From Paragordius varius (taxonomy: Eukaryota > Nematomorpha), in the NCBI GenBank assembly GCA_964247055.1, contig OZ176052.1, forward strand, positions 11,222,001 through 11,286,000: 64,000 nt of DNA, read 5' to 3'. Both the position numbers and the translations under genes were made by a program. A model generated the notes under the pieces. The model was not told the DNA's origin. It made no database searches and saw only the letters and a list, made by a program, of their open reading frames with translations. Shown here piece by piece: positions 1-12,351 of this stretch (its first letter is position 1; each line of letters starts with the position of its first letter).

Positions 1-941
1 TTCCGTTGCACAAAAATAACCTGGAATTCTTACATAAAATTATAGTTAGTTAGTTCCCCAACAAATATTATATTTTCTATTCCGCAATATTATATATATT
101 CATTTCTTTCATCAAAAATTTATAAAATGACAAAATAATAATAAAAACATATATTACAAATGTCATATTGTTTGTTTTTAAGAAGGGAAATATCTACGCA
201 TCCGCTAAACTCTTCGGACCAGGCGCCATCTGGTTAACATATCTTCGCGTATATGGCAGACACTAATTTTGATGGCATCGGGAAATAGCTTGACAAATGG
301 TTTGTCTTATAGGACACTCTTTTTCTGACACTGCGCTCATATATTACCTGAGAGATGGGCGAAATGTGCAGAATCCGATAGAAATATTTTAAATAAAATA
401 TATAAATGGTTTCATTACTGAAAAACAGTTAATACTTATCACTAAACCTGATGGTATATGAAAGGCAATGAGGATAATGGTAAGTTCGCCCACCTCATTT
501 TTAATATACACATGTTTAACATTTAAATTAATCTATCCTGTTTCCAATAAACGATTTTTTCATATCAACCTCCCTTCAAAAATAGACTAAATGACAGCAG
601 GCTTTTATATTTAAAAGAAACCAAGAGTTAATTAAAATGCAATGATCACAAAAATGTTGGTTACTGCCTTTTATTATAATAAAGTTCCATGATTAGAAGA
701 AAACTTTAACTTAAAAACTATGTGGATAATTTTGATTGGAAAAATGAGTGAAGCATTTATTTCTGGTTAAAAAACATTTTTTAATATATCTACCAAACAA
801 TACAAAGTTTTTGATTTAATAAGGTTAAAGTTTTAGAATGGTCAAACTTCTTAATTTTAAAACTTACATAAATAAAAATATATAATAAAACATGAGTTTT
901 TTATATTTATTTATTTTTATTACATATTGATAATTATTAAA

Positions 942-1612
942 TTATGGAAATGTCTTCCATATCATAGGACCCATATTCATATATTCGAATCTCCTCGCAC
1001 CATTTTTCATCGGACTTTTAGTTTTTAAACTGGACACAAAAGTTGAATTGCATACTTTATCCATCTTTTGCAGACGACAAAACTTGATGGGATCTATATA
1101 TTGATCTATTTAAAAATACTTGTAATTGATTATTAACACAGAATCTCTTTATATAAATTACCTTTTGTCTCACTGGGCCATAATTCGCCGGATTCATTCA
1201 AGGAAAAGAAAAAAGTAAATTCCTTTTTGGGAGATATTTTTTGAATCGGTGATAAATTTTCGACAGCATTCGTATTGTCTACCACACTCTCTACAGAGGA
1301 TTGGGATTTTTTTGAATTTTGCGACCAAGACATATTCACACTGAGACTATCAATGGCTGAATTTTCGACAGAAGTGTTTAGGTTCAAATGTAGATTGGAA
1401 TCTAATAAATAAATGAATAAGTAGTAATACAAAATTCATTTTAGTTTGAAAAGTATAATAATATGAATACTAGATATTGAAAGTAGTTGATTGCTTTCAG
1501 ACTCTGGTTTAAAACAAGAGAATCTTGAGAAAAGCGAAATAAACCAATGATAATTGCGTTTTCCACACTCAACGTTTTTTGTGTGATATTTCCTTTTCCC
1601 AAACATTTTCAT
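942..1612 (-). CDS. Array gene copy 1, unknown 177-aa protein, three exons, intact
   Basis: I do not recognise this protein. Reading the minus strand, exon 1 is 1612-1471 (ATG at 1612), exon 2 is 1401-1162 and exon 3 is 1093-942, ending in TAA. Introns begin GT and end AG, and both junctions are phase 1. The exons total 534 nt, or 177 codons plus stop. Exon 1 encodes a basic N-terminus (MKMFGKRKYHTKN) with an FSRFSCFKPESES stretch. Exon 2 is Ser/Asn-rich (SVENSAIDSLSVNMSWSQ) and ends in a conserved FFFSLNESGELWPS motif. Exon 3 is the best conserved (NGARRFEYMNMGPMIWKTFP). AATAAA signals lie just after the stop. No signal peptide or membrane segment is visible. Whether it is transcribed cannot be judged from sequence alone. 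Confidence 0.6.
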
Positions 1613-2419
1613 AGTCAAAAGACGATGTTTTAGTTTTAGAATATAGTTAGTTTTAATAGTTGTAAATGTTTAAGAATTTTAAATGATTAACCAAAATGAT
1701 TGTTGTATGATATTGGTTGTTCTATTTTATATTATATAGGTTTGACATAAAAATACTTTTTAAAATTTTATTATTAATTTAGATTTCTTTTTAAGTTCAT
1801 AATATGTAGTTTATCATTCTTAGTTAAGGATTGTTAGAGTTAATATTGGATAAGAGGCGTTTTTAGTACTTTTTTATTAATTTAATAATTAAAGTTAGAT
1901 ATAAATATCAATCCATTTTTATATAATCTATATATATTAGTATGAACAAGATCGCTTCCGGTTTAAAAAATTGGTTCCCATGAAAAGGAAACCGTTTTGA
2001 TTCGGTTAAAAACCGAGTTATATTTTTAAATTTTTTTGTGGTAAAGATATTGTAAAAAAGTTTTCAAATATTTTGTCACGTATATTTAGCTATCATAAAA
2101 ATGGAAAATAAACTTATTTTGTGTGTATTTTGGGTAAAAAGTATACATATTATATTATACGGTAAAAGGCGCACGTGTTCAATCCTTATACCTTTCTGAT
2201 ACAAAAACACAATAAAAATTATAAATATCCCTTTTTGAAATAGAAGAAGGACCTTTTTTAAAAACGCACAAATACTTTGGTACTGTGCTCGCTATAATGA
2301 CTCGAATAGTAGGAAAAAACATGGCTCGTGATCCGCATAACCTCTTTCTTAGAATTTCTAATTAAAGTATTTTTGTATTATTAAACCAATTTTAATGTTT
2401 AGGGTTCCTAGTTTTAAAT

Positions 2420-4512
2420 TATTATTGTAGCAAAGATCGTTGTCGATTTATTGCTTTTTCGAAGGTGTATTTTCTCCAGTTTATTCGATTGTAAGTGACT
2501 GATGTTCGCTGTTGTAAAGAGAGATTGGTTTCTTTGGTTAGGTTTTCGATCCAACGCATCTTGCACCTTCCACGTTTCCTGGATCTTTCGACCTTGCCTG
2601 TCATTAGTTGGAATTCCAAGTCATTAGCTCTGGTAATGTGACCAAAGTATGATAATTTCATTTTGAGGCATATGCCAATCAGGTGTATCTCGGGGTTTAT
2701 TTTGTCAAGAATTACAGTGTTCTTTATTTTATCTTTCCAAGTGATTCGAAGTATCTTCCGCCAGCACCAGATTTCGAAGCGTTAATGTATTTTTCATCTA
2801 CCTTTTTTATTGTCCAGCTTTCTGATGCATATAGCATGCTAGGAAATATTAGGTCTTTAACTAAACGGATTTTTGTTTTAAGTTTGATGTCGTGTGATGA
2901 CCATAGTTTATTATATTTTATCATTTTTGTCTTAGCAATTCCTATTTTTTGATGTCCGGGGTGCTGTTGTTAGTTGTATTTATAAGACTGCCTAGGTAAG
3001 TGTATTGGGACACTACTTCTAGTTGTAAGTTGTGAAAAGATAAGTTGTTATAGTGGTTATGAGCGTTTATAATCATGATTTTAGTTTTTTTAAAGTTGAT
3101 CGTCAATCCAAATTTTTGACATTCGTTTGAGAATTCAGTTAAGAGTTTTTTTAGGTTGTCCACTGAGTTTGACAGCAGTATAGTGTCATCAGCATAGTGA
3201 AGTGATGATATAATATTGCCGGCGATGCGTATACCATTAGTTTTATCTATGTTCCGTAATACGCTTTCTATGCAAACGTTAAAAAGAGTGGGTGAAAGGA
3301 CGCATCCTTGTCGTAAACGATTGTTCATTTGTACCCAGTTACTTGTGCCATGTGGGGTTTTTATGTTTAGTGATAAATTGGAATAAAGGGATTTGATGAT
3401 GTTTAAAATGTGATCTGAAACTCCCATCTGAGATAGTGCCTTCCACAGCGTATCGTATTTCACGCTGTCGAAGGCTTTTGTAAAATCAATGAAGCAGATG
3501 TGGTTTCTTTCTGAAATTCAATTTGTTTTTCGAATATCCAAAGTATATTGCTGATCATGTCCCTGCATCCGCGATTGATTCTAAATCCCGCTTGGGTATT
3601 AGAAAGTTCGGCTTTAATTATGCCATGAATACGCCTGTGAATTATTTTGAGAAAAACTTTTGATGCTTGGTTGATTAGCGCTATAGTTCTATAGTTGTTA
3701 AATGATTTAGGATCGCCTTTTTTAAGATGGGGATGAGTATTGATTTGCACCAGTCTTGGGGGAATGAGGCGTGAGCAAATATCTTTTGGAATAAGTCAGT
3801 TAGGATATGAATTGGGATAAAACGAATGAGTTCGGTTGGATTATCGTTTACCCCTCAGATTTGTTGTTTGGGAAATGGTTGAGCGCCCATTCAACTTCTT
3901 CTTTGATGATCGGCGGGTCATGTTGATAGATATTACTGTTTTTATCGGCGTTCGATGGACTGGAGCCGTATAGTTTTAATACATATTGTTCCCATTGTTC
4001 CACCAGTGTTTTTTTGTCTGTGATGATATCTCCATCTTCATTTCTCATTGGGCCTTTGTAGATTTTAGACCTACGTGGAGCAATGTGATCTACTTCAGCA
4101 AAGTAGTTGTTGTTATGTTTAGCGTTTTCTAGTTTTAAGCACAGCTGATTGTAGTGAACGTTTTTGTCTTCCCGAGCGCTTTTTTGGAACTTTGCGTTAA
4201 GTGATTTGTATCTGCCGTTTTATTATTGCGTTTAGCTTGACGCCGTTTGTCCGCTAAATCTAAACTTTTTTGTGATAGTAATTTTGTTAAGATAGGATTT
4301 TTGGATAGGGATGCATTCTCTGGCTGTAGTACTAGTGATATTTTGTATTGTATTCCAAAGTTTTTCAGCGTCATCGTCTATTTCGAGTGTTTTAAATCTG
4401 TTTCAAGTAACAAAGGAAACTCGGGGGAGATCGCAGAAAAATCTAATTTAGGTTTATGCTGAAATCTTGGTTTGCGTGAGAGAACTGTTTTAATTTTTAG
4501 TTTAGCAGAAAA
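2420..4512 (-). mobile_element. 5'-truncated non-LTR retrotransposon (RTE/jockey-like LINE)
   Basis: About 2.1 kb on the minus strand encodes the C-terminal two thirds of a LINE polyprotein in several broken frames. Visible parts are the region between endonuclease and reverse transcriptase, the RT core with LRQGCVLSP and the YADD catalytic motif, and the C-terminal FGHITRAN / GRCKMRWIENL block typical of RTE/jockey-type elements. The endonuclease is missing, so the copy is 5'-truncated near 4512, where a palindrome made of array sequence begins. There is almost no 3' UTR before array sequence resumes below 2420. It interrupts unit 1 about 0.8 kb upstream of its gene. Confidence 0.85.
2422..4460 (-). 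pseudogene. Reverse transcriptase of the LINE, frameshifted
   Basis: The coding remnant is split into frames at roughly 4374-4135, 4048-3848, 3750-3460, 3463-2942, 2924-2724 and 2661-2422. The 3463-2942 piece holds the palm: a LWKALSQMGVSDHILNIIKSL helix region, RQGCVLSPTLFNV, and SSLHYADDTILLSN with the two catalytic aspartates, followed by the KFGLTINFKKTKIM thumb-side motif. The 2924-2724 piece has the usual SMLYASESWTIKK segment. Frameshifts between pieces make it non-functional. RTE versus a related jockey-type clade is inferred from motif style only. Confidence 0.85.
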
Positions 4513-4653
4513 AAAAATAACCACAACCTAGTTCTTTTGGGAGAAATAAATTGACTTTAAACAATTATAATTTAAAACTACAATGTAGTTTTAAATTATA
4601 ATTGTTTAAAGTCAATTTATTTCTCCCAAAAGAACTAGGTTGTGGTTATTTTT
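4513..4653. repeat. Perfect 141-bp palindrome at the LINE 5' junction
   Basis: Two 70-bp arms (4513-4582 and 4584-4653) are exact reverse complements, as far as I can read, around a single central base at 4583. The right arm is ordinary array sequence continuing into the unit (the stretch containing AGAACTAGGTTGTGG). The left arm is an extra inverted copy placed between the LINE and its target. This implies a very young inverted duplication formed at insertion, or an assembly artefact. Confidence 0.9.
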
Positions 4654-5469
4654 AAGAAGTTAAAAATTTATCAATTTTTTAATTAGAAATTGTTCAATCG
4701 AATAGGTATTTATTTAAGTTTAAGATTACTGTTTATTAAACTAATTTTGGGGTAATTGTCATACTCTACTGTATTTTGGAAAAGGACTGCTATACAGTCC
4801 ACTTTACATATTAAAAGAATCTTGAACTGATCTAATTTTAATTTGAAATCCATTAAAAAAGATTTACGGTGTCAGATTTTACATTGAAAATAGAGGGGAA
4901 GATTTGTAACTAATAAGATACAACATATTTAATAAAGAACAGGTGTTAATTCTTGAAACGGTGATGATTGCTATAAATATTTGCAAAGCGTTTTGTGAAC
5001 AAACCAGCAACTTAAATTAAATTTTCCAGGCAATAAAAATAGCAACATATGAATCCCTTGGTTTTAAATTGCACAGACCAAAATTTATATACTATTTTAC
5101 AAAAAATTTGTCGTGTAATCAATTACTTATTATTAATTAGCTTATCTCTTTTTTAAAAAATTTAATGGATGCTAGTAACGGGATATGTTATATTTACCAG
5201 TTTGATTGTTCAATTAAAAAGTCCACAAAAATTTTAATTATATTGAGAAAAAATTGATTAACTAAATCTAAATTAAGCAAACGTGCACAAAATAAAATTC
5301 TTGGAATTCTTATATAAAATTCTAGTTAGTTAGTCCCGAACAAATATTATATTTTCTATTCCGCAATATTATATATATTTCTTTCATTACACTACACACA
5401 TTTCAAAAAATCTATAAAATGACAAAATAATAATAAACACATATATTACAAATGTCATATTGTTTGTTT

Positions 5470-5741
5470 TTAAGAAGGGAAATATCTACGCAACGGCTGA
5501 ACTCTTCGGACCTGGCGCCATCTGGTCAACATATCTTCGCGTCTATGGGAGACACTAATTTTGATGACATCGGGAAATAATTCGACAATTGGTTTGTCAA
5601 ATAAGATACTCTTTTTTCTGGCATTGCAGTCATATATTACTTGAGAGATGGGCGAATTGTGTAGAATCCGATAGAAATATTTCAAATAAAATAAATAAAT
5701 GGTTCCTTTACTAAAAAAAGCAGTAAAAATTTGCCTTTTAA
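5470..5741 (-). pseudogene. Decayed coding-like block repeated in each unit, best-preserved copy
   Basis: On the minus strand this block reads openly through PISQVIYDCNARKKSILFDK and FPDVIKISVSHRRED, then LTRWRQVRRVQPLRRYFPS and a stop at 5470. The same frame can be followed near 183, 13112, 17350, 20459, 26943, 31217 and 35420. In units 1, 4, 5 and 6 the codon before DKP is a stop. Unit 8 is open there but has a stop two codons before WMRRYFPS. In unit 3 a foldback element replaces its upstream half. I do not recognise the protein. It lies downstream of the three-exon gene on the same strand and is probably a relic of another exon or gene. The upstream part of the frame in unit 2 runs into a transposon and should be ignored. 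Confidence 0.45.
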
Positions 5742-6297
5742 CACTACGATTCAAATTGGGGTATCTAAATACCCCAGACCAAACTTGATTAAGGATTTTT
5801 GAATAACTAGGAAACGGTCCCAATTTAAATTTATGCTTCTATTATAATAAAAATCACATAAATATGGCAAAATATCTAAATATTGGAATAAATAGTTCCA
5901 TGTCAAACTACTTCGACGCCATTTTGATTTTACAAAATTTTTCCAAAATATCGTCTTCATTTAATTTTAAGGGTAAAATTAAAGCTAATTTTTGATATAA
6001 ATTACATCTAACATTGATAGAAATAGTAAAAGCGGTTTATTTTGTATTTTTTTTCAATTTTACGATTGCACAGATGTCACGTTGACTAATTTTTCACCTT
6101 TCGGTTGCTTAAAATAAGTAATATCAAGTATTTTTGAAGAAACTTTTTTATATATTACAGTTTATTAATGTTATATAAGTGCAAAATTTTGCCATGGTTT
6201 CGATTACATTTAAAAAATTTTATTTTAAACAGGCCTGGGGTATTTAACTACCCCAATTTGAATCGAAGGACTTAAATGAATGTGTTGTATCCAAGTG
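5742..6297. mobile_element. CACT-ended DNA transposon relic with TAA duplication, 556 bp
   Basis: The element starts CACTACGATTC and ends GTATCCAAGTG, a short inverted repeat, and is flanked on both sides by TAA (5739-5741, 6298-6300). Longer internal inverted sequences containing ATTCAAATTGGGG and ACCCC lie near both ends. Removing the element and one TAA restores ordinary array sequence. A second copy with the same ends and interior lies at 42905-43470. It has no transposase. CACT termini with a 3-bp TAA duplication fit the CMC (CACTA/Chapaev3-like) group; the superfamily is inferred. Confidence 0.7.
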
Positions 6298-7037
6298 TAA
6301 TTATAATAGTTCCATGATTAGAAGAAAACATTAACTAAAAACTATGTGGATTATTTTAATTGGAAAAATGAGTGAAGCATTTATTTCTGGTTAAAAAACA
6401 TTTTTTAATATATCTACCAAAGAATACAAAGTTTTTGATTTAATAAGGTTAAAGTTTTAGAATGGTCAAACTTCTTAATTTTAAAACTTACATAAAAAAA
6501 TATAAAAAATAAAACATGAGTTTTTTATATTTATTTAATTTTTATTACATATTGATAATTAATAAATTATGGAAATGTCTTCCATATCATAGGGCCCATA
6601 TTCATATATTCGAATCTCCTCGCACCATTTTTCATCGGACTTTTAGTTTTTAAACTGGACACAAAAGTTGAATTGCATACTTTATCCATCTTTTGCAGAC
6701 GACAAAACTTGATGGGATCTATATATTGATCAATTTAAAAATACTTGTAATTGATTATTAACACAGAATCTCTTTATATAAATTACCTTTTGTCTCACTG
6801 GGCCATAATTCGCCGGAATTATTCAAGGAAAAGAAAAAAGTAAATTCCTTTTCGGGAGATATTTTTTGAATCGGTGATAAATTTTCGACAGCATTCGTAT
6901 TGTCTACCACACTCTCTACAGAGGATTCGGATTTTTTTGAATTTTATGACCAAGACATATTCACACTGAGACTATCAATGGCTGAATTTTTGACATCAGT
7001 GTTTAGGTTCAAATGTAGATTGGAATCTAATAAATAA

Positions 7038-8156
7038 CACTAGTCAACAAATTTGGACATTTTTGAGCACCACCACTCAAACTTTTAAATTATGACTAAT
7101 TTCAGTGTTTTAAAACCGAATGTAAAAAAATTTTTGATCCCGCCAATCAGAATTTTGAAATATTATAGGTTTTTCAATTTTTCAAAAACAAGAGAAAATC
7201 GAGAGAAAATTAAATATAACTTTATAATAAATTGTTATTATATTATAAACTTAATATCATTTAATAAAGCGTTTTAAACTCTATTTTTGAATATAAATGT
7301 GTCATTTAAATATCAGAGAGAAAAAAATATTACGGACTTAAACGTCATTTAGTCTTTTTCTTTCATGTGAATTTTTAATACGTATAAAAATTTTTTAAAA
7401 AAATACTAAAAAAGGCATTCTATGGTTTAAACCTTCGGCTTTTACATAGGCTATATTTTTTTTGTTACGAGTACTTATTAGGCTTTTTTTCTTGAGTTGG
7501 TTCTTACAAAAAATTCTTTATTTATACCTAGTGGATATATTTTATTTTTTAAAATTATTGGTTGTTTTGTATTTTTAATTTCAGATGGGTGTTGTGTAGC
7601 CACTTTTAGTAGAATTTACTATTATGGGATTGGACCATTTGTATTTAACTAATCTTTTTATTCAATTTAATTGTAGAATCTATCTAACTTTATTCTGTGA
7701 ATTGGTTAATTTAACATGTCAATTTGCCTGGATTTTGCTTGCAAGTCTCTCTTATCGGGCTTTACGATTACTTATTGTTATCTTTGCCATATCTGGCATA
7801 ATTGGATCGCTTGGGGGATATGCAGAGCTTGTGCAGCCGCCCGGATCTATCACACTATACATAAGCCCCTTTTAGATTTTTAATACTTTGGCTCTTAGCT
7901 TTAGTATCTTATTTAATGCCTATAATTTTGTTATTAATGCATGGAATATTACTTGTATTGACTTGTTCGTTTGAATATTTAAACATATGTACACGAGGAA
8001 TGATTGTTATTTTTAAATTAAATACAAATTTAAAAATTAAATTTCAAAAAATTCTATTGGTGGCCTCAATTTTCTTTTTTGTTTTGGCCTTTCCATGCCA
8101 TTAGGTGTCAGAAAATGCAAAAATAATGGGGTGGTACAAAACCTTGGTGAGCAGTG
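7038..8156. mobile_element. CACT-ended DNA transposon with TAA duplication and internal gene fragment
   Basis: The termini are CACTAGTCAACAAA on the left and, reversed, CACTGCTCACCAA on the right. TAA flanks both sides (7035-7037, 8157-8159). Excising the insert with one TAA restores the array sequence CTAATAAATAAATGAATAAG exactly. No transposase is visible. The interior holds a plus-strand membrane-protein relic. The right end shares TCAGAAAATGCAAAAA with the element at 11270-12351, so the two are related. Confidence 0.75.
7585..8104 (+). pseudogene. Broken multi-span membrane-protein fragment inside the transposon
   Basis: Three consecutive plus-strand frames look like parts of one small membrane protein. 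The first (~7587-7650) reads CCVATFSRIYYYGIGPFVFN after an acceptor-like TTTCAG. The second (7624-7875) contains a hydrophobic span FAWILLASLSYRALRLLIVI and then ISGIIGSLGGYAEL. The third (7877-8104) runs RFLILWLLALVSYLMPIILL and LTCSFEYLNICTRG to a final ILLVASIFFFVLAF. Together they suggest four hydrophobic segments, resembling animal four-span proteins in architecture only. The frame changes may be lost introns or frameshifts. A captured host fragment is plausible; I cannot name the family. Confidence 0.4.
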
Positions 8157-9941
8157 TAAATGAATAAGTAGTAATACATAATTCATTTTAGTTTAAAAAA
8201 GTATAATAACAATATGAATACTAGATATTGAAAGGTGTTGATTGCTTTCAGATTCTGGTTTAAAACAAGAGAATCTGGAGAAAAGTAAAATAAACCAATG
8301 ATAATTGCGTTTTCCACACTCAACATTTTTTGTGTGATCTTTCCTTTTCCCAAACATTTTCATAGTCAAAAGACGATTTTTTAGTTTTAGAATATAGTTT
8401 GTTTTGATAGTTGTTTAAATGATTAACCAAAATGATTGTTGTATAATATTGGTTGTTCTATTTTCATTAATGGTATTTGACATAAAAATACTCTTTATGT
8501 TTTTGTTATTAATTGTAAATTTTTTTAAGTTAATCATAATATGTAGTTTATCATTCATAGTTAAAAATTGTTAGTGTCAATCTTGGATAAGAGGCATTTT
8601 GGCAGTGCTTATTTCATTAATAAAATAAATTTTAGTTAGATATGAGTATCAATCCATTTTTTATATGATCCATATATATTTAAGTATGAACATGATCGCA
8701 TTCATTTTCAAAAGGTTATAAAATAATAAGGAAACCGAATTGATTCGGTTTTTCCGAACTGTTGAAAATATAAAAAAGCCGATACAGTTATTTTTAAAAT
8801 TAGAGTAAAAACTCTTTTTATGCAGTAAAGATATTAAGAAAAAATTTCATAAAATAGTCATAATTATTAATTCAAATATTTTGTCATGTATATTTAGCTT
8901 GCATAAAAATGCAAAATAAACTTTTGTGTGCATTTGGGGTAAAAAGTATACCTATTATAGTATACGGTAAAAGGCGCACGGGTACAATGCTTATCCTTTC
9001 TGATTTCAATGCTAATTACAAAAACACCTTTAAAAATTATAAATATCTCATTTTAAATTAGAAGAAGGACCATTTAAAAAAAAACTGTGTATCCCTCGCT
9101 ATATGTAGGAAAAGATATGGTCGTAATCAGCATCCTAACCTCTTTTTTAGAATTTCTAATTATTTTTGTATTATATAACCTATTTTAATGTTTAGGGTTC
9201 CTTATTTTTAAATTATTGTTTTAAGTCAATTTATTCCCAAAAAACTAGCTTGTGGTTCTTTTTGAGAAGTTAAAAATTTATCAATCTTTTAATTAGATGT
9301 TATGTTCAATCGAAGCGATAGCTATTTAAGTGTAAGATTACTGTTTATTGATCCTATTATGAAGGGGTTAGGGTCATACGCCACTGTATTTTGGAACAGG
9401 ACTGCTATACCGACCACTTAACATAAAATCTTAAACTGATCTAATTTTGATAAACGTTTGGAAGCCTTTTCATAAACTAAAATCCATTTAAAAAATTACG
9501 ATGTCAGATTTTACATTAAGAACAGGGGGAAAATAATTAAGAGTTGTTATTTAATAAAGAACAGGTTAATTCTCAGAATTTTAAGAAACGGTGATGATTG
9601 CTAAAAATATTTGTAAAGCGTTTTGTGAGCAAACCAGCAACTCAAATTAAATTTTCCAGGCAATAAAAACTAAAACGTATGAATACCTTCGTTTTAGATT
9701 GCACAGAATTCAATTCTATTTTACAAAAAAATTGTCGTGTAATCAATTACTTATTATTAATTAGCTTATCTCTTTTTTAAAAATATAATGGAAATACTAC
9801 GTTTGCTTAATGTAGATTTAGTTAATCTTTAATTTTTTCAATATAATTATTTGTGGACTTTTTAATTGAGCAATCAAACTGGTAAATATAACATATTCCG
9901 TTGCACAAAAAAAATTCCTGGAAATCTCATATAAAATTATA

Positions 9942-11078
9942 TGCGATGATTTTGTTTTTTAAATTATTTTTTTCTAGAATATTTATTATTGAAGTAAAAA
10001 TTATGTCGTTATCACCGAGGGTAATAGAACTAAAATTTTAATTTCTACTCCGGTTTCTGGATAAAAATATCTTATTAAAGTGGGAAAAAATTTTGTTTCC
10101 ATGTGATTTGATGCAGCAGAGTATAGCGATATGAAATTAATTTTCAGCTTTTTGTATTTCAGAAAATTGTGGCGAAAGGACATTGCATATAATGACTTCA
10201 GCCTTTGTGCGGGCACATGTAAAATTTTTATTGAATAAGGTAAGAATAATCTGTTAGGTACAATCCATAGATCTAAAGGAATGATTGTGATTAACCGCGT
10301 GAAAAGATAAAACGCTTTCGGCTAGTGCCAAATTCTTTTCTTTCTATCCAAAAGCGGTTTTTCGATAAAAATCGCTCATTTTGTAAGATGATGCCGCCAC
10401 ATCTAAACAATTTTTATGTTTCTATGTTTTCATATGCTTTTTAATATCATGCTTGCCGCCATGTGCTAGGGTGAATTCCCCCTCGCATAAAGAACATTTA
10501 ATAAATGATTCATTCTTCGTTTTTTTTGATAAAAGGATATTCTTTGATTAATTCATTGTTGAATTAATAACCGCTTTTTGTACTCATATTTTTTTACTAA
10601 TATTAGTTTAAAAAAATATTACCTTAATTTTATGGAGTAAACGTATAACCTACCGATTTTTGGTATTAATTTGTCTTTTTGATAAGATTGGCAGGTAATA
10701 TAACTAAAATATTAGTATAAAAATATATTTTATTACCTTAAGTTTCTGAAGTTATATAAGCTACCGATTTGTGGTATTAATTAGTCGTTTTGATAATGTT
10801 GGTAGTAAGTGTAGGAAGTAAAGTGTATAATCACATGATATAAATTTGAAAAAAATATTAAAAAATTGTAATTTAAAATTGATTTAGATATTAAAGATAA
10901 TTAATGATAAAAAATTTAAACGAATAAAAAAAATAATTTTTTAAATAAATGTATTTAAAAAAACTTATTTTTTAAATAATCTTGAAAAAGCCGGACATTT
11001 CCAAAACGTAGCGGGACGCGGGACAAAGTGTGAAAAAGCAGGACTGTCCCGACAAAAGCGGGACGTCTGGTCACCTTA
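9942..11078 (-). mobile_element. hAT-type transposon relic
   Basis: The right end, read on the minus strand, begins TAAGGTGACCAGACGTCCCG, followed by repeated GTCCCGC/GGGAC motifs (10985-11078), a common style of animal hAT terminus. Inside is a decayed minus-strand transposase (10001-10520). The left end is not definable: no matching terminal repeat is seen near 9942. Array sequence to the left ends near CTCATATAAAATTATA, while that on the right resumes about 0.6 kb earlier in the unit, so ~0.57-0.6 kb of unit sequence is present on both sides. Confidence 0.7.
10001..10520 (-). pseudogene. hAT transposase fragment with zinc-finger-like N-terminus
   Basis: The minus strand from 10520 reads KCSLCEGEFTLAHGGKHDI then KKHMKT-stop-KH, matching the BED-like C2H2 finger with the AHGG motif found on hAT-related proteins. 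It continues as SYKMSDFYRKTAF, a second stop, LALAESVLSFHAVNHNHSF and RSMDCT. After a frameshift it reads NFTCARTKAEVIICNVLSP, and after another (to ~10001) SNHMETKFFPTLIRYFYPE. The order and spacing follow these transposases, but at least two stops and two frameshifts make it dead. It represents only the N-terminal third. Confidence 0.7.
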
Positions 11079-11269
11079 GTCATACTGCACTGTATGTTGG
11101 AACAGGATTGCTATACAGTCCACTTTACATATTAGAAAAATCTTGAATTGATCTAATTTGATAACTGTTTTGAAGCCGTTTCTTAAACTAAAATCCATTT
11201 AAAAAAATTTACGGTGTCAGATTTTACATTGAGAATAGGGGTGAAATATTTAAGAGTTGCAACTAATAA

Positions 11270-12351
11270 CACTAGACAACAAATTTTAAGTTTTTTTAAC
11301 TGCCATTCTTGTAAATTTAAAATTTATTTCATTGTACATAATTAGTATATCTGAAAAGAAAATTGGTCTAGCATTCAAGAATTTTTTTATATTAGAGGTT
11401 ATCGATAGTTTTTGGCCCCGATTTAACATTAAACTCGAAATTTCGAAAATTAAAAGTTTTAGATATGAAGCCATGTATTTTATATCATTCGAAAGAGCGC
11501 AACTGCATCTTTTAAATGGTAGTAAGTCATTTAAATCAATCAGATGTAGAAGTTATTTGGATTTAAATGGTCGATAATTTTAATCCTTAAATAAGTCAAG
11601 AATTTTTACGGACAAACTAATTTTAAAATCATATAAATTATTTTAATATAATAGGGTTATATTAGTATTTAATTTTGAAAAAATGTTTGAAAAAGCTTTT
11701 GGTTTTTTTAATAAAAATTATTATTATCATAAATATTTTACCTGGATACTAAAATGCATAGTTACAACTGTAAATTTATTACATGGCTATAAAAGATCAA
11801 AAATACCTTAAACTTTTCGAAATTATCAGCCTAGTAAAGAAAATAAATTAATATTGACGAGATGGTTTTTTTTAAAAAACAAAAAACTAAAAATTGTTGT
11901 TTTGAGTGAAATAAAAGCAATAAAAAAATGTTGTAATCAAAAAAACTTTCTTGTGTTATCTTTTCTGGACATTCATCACCATCTAAACAAAGTTTGAGCT
12001 ATTTTCATCAATTAGTTTTAAAAATATAATAAAAATATAATTATTAAAAAAATGCTCTCGCTTCGCGCGTTTGTCGCTCTTTGTGTCCAATATTAACTCT
12101 CGATGTAATACATATTACTATGCATTTTATAGAGTTTTAATTACTCTTTCGAATGATATATAACAAATGAGCATTACTTGGATATTTTCAAAGAAATACA
12201 TTTTTGGTAAAAAAATTTTAAAGAGGGCGCATAATCAAAAAAATCAAATTATACAAAATTCTTCCATCGAGTTATAATTTTTATTTCAGATTTACTGTTA
12301 AAATGATACTAAATATCAGAAAATGCAAAAAACTAAAAATGTTGTCCAGTG
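11270..12351. mobile_element. CACT-ended DNA transposon relic with TAA duplication, 1082 bp
   Basis: The termini are CACTAGACAACAAATTTTAA and, reversed from the right end, CACTGGACAACATTTTTAG. TAA flanks both ends (11267-11269, 12352-12354). Excision with one TAA gives CTAATAAGATACAAC, the standard array sequence. Short open frames inside on both strands have no recognisable domain. I see no transposase. It lies in the same unit region as the hAT relic just upstream. Confidence 0.7.

Larger units (their letters stand above)
6567..8363 (-). pseudogene. Array gene copy 2, nonsense codon and transposon in intron 1
   Basis: Exons correspond exactly to the other copies: exon 1 is 8363-8222, exon 2 is 7026-6787, exon 3 is 6718-6567. 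Lengths (142, 240, 152 nt) and phases are kept. In exon 2 the glutamine codon following MSWS is TAA, giving a truncated product of about 70 residues. A 1119-bp CACT-ended element (7038-8156) occupies intron 1, beginning only about 12 nt from the exon 2 splice acceptor. Exon 3 is still intact. Confidence 0.6.

Noticed and set aside
5738-6275. First read as a TTAA-flanked piggyBac-like MITE
   Set aside because: Homology with the copy at 42905 extends past the inner inverted repeat to AGTG|TAA. The empty-site reconstruction needs only a TAA duplication with CACT tips, and the second copy lacks TTAA on the right.
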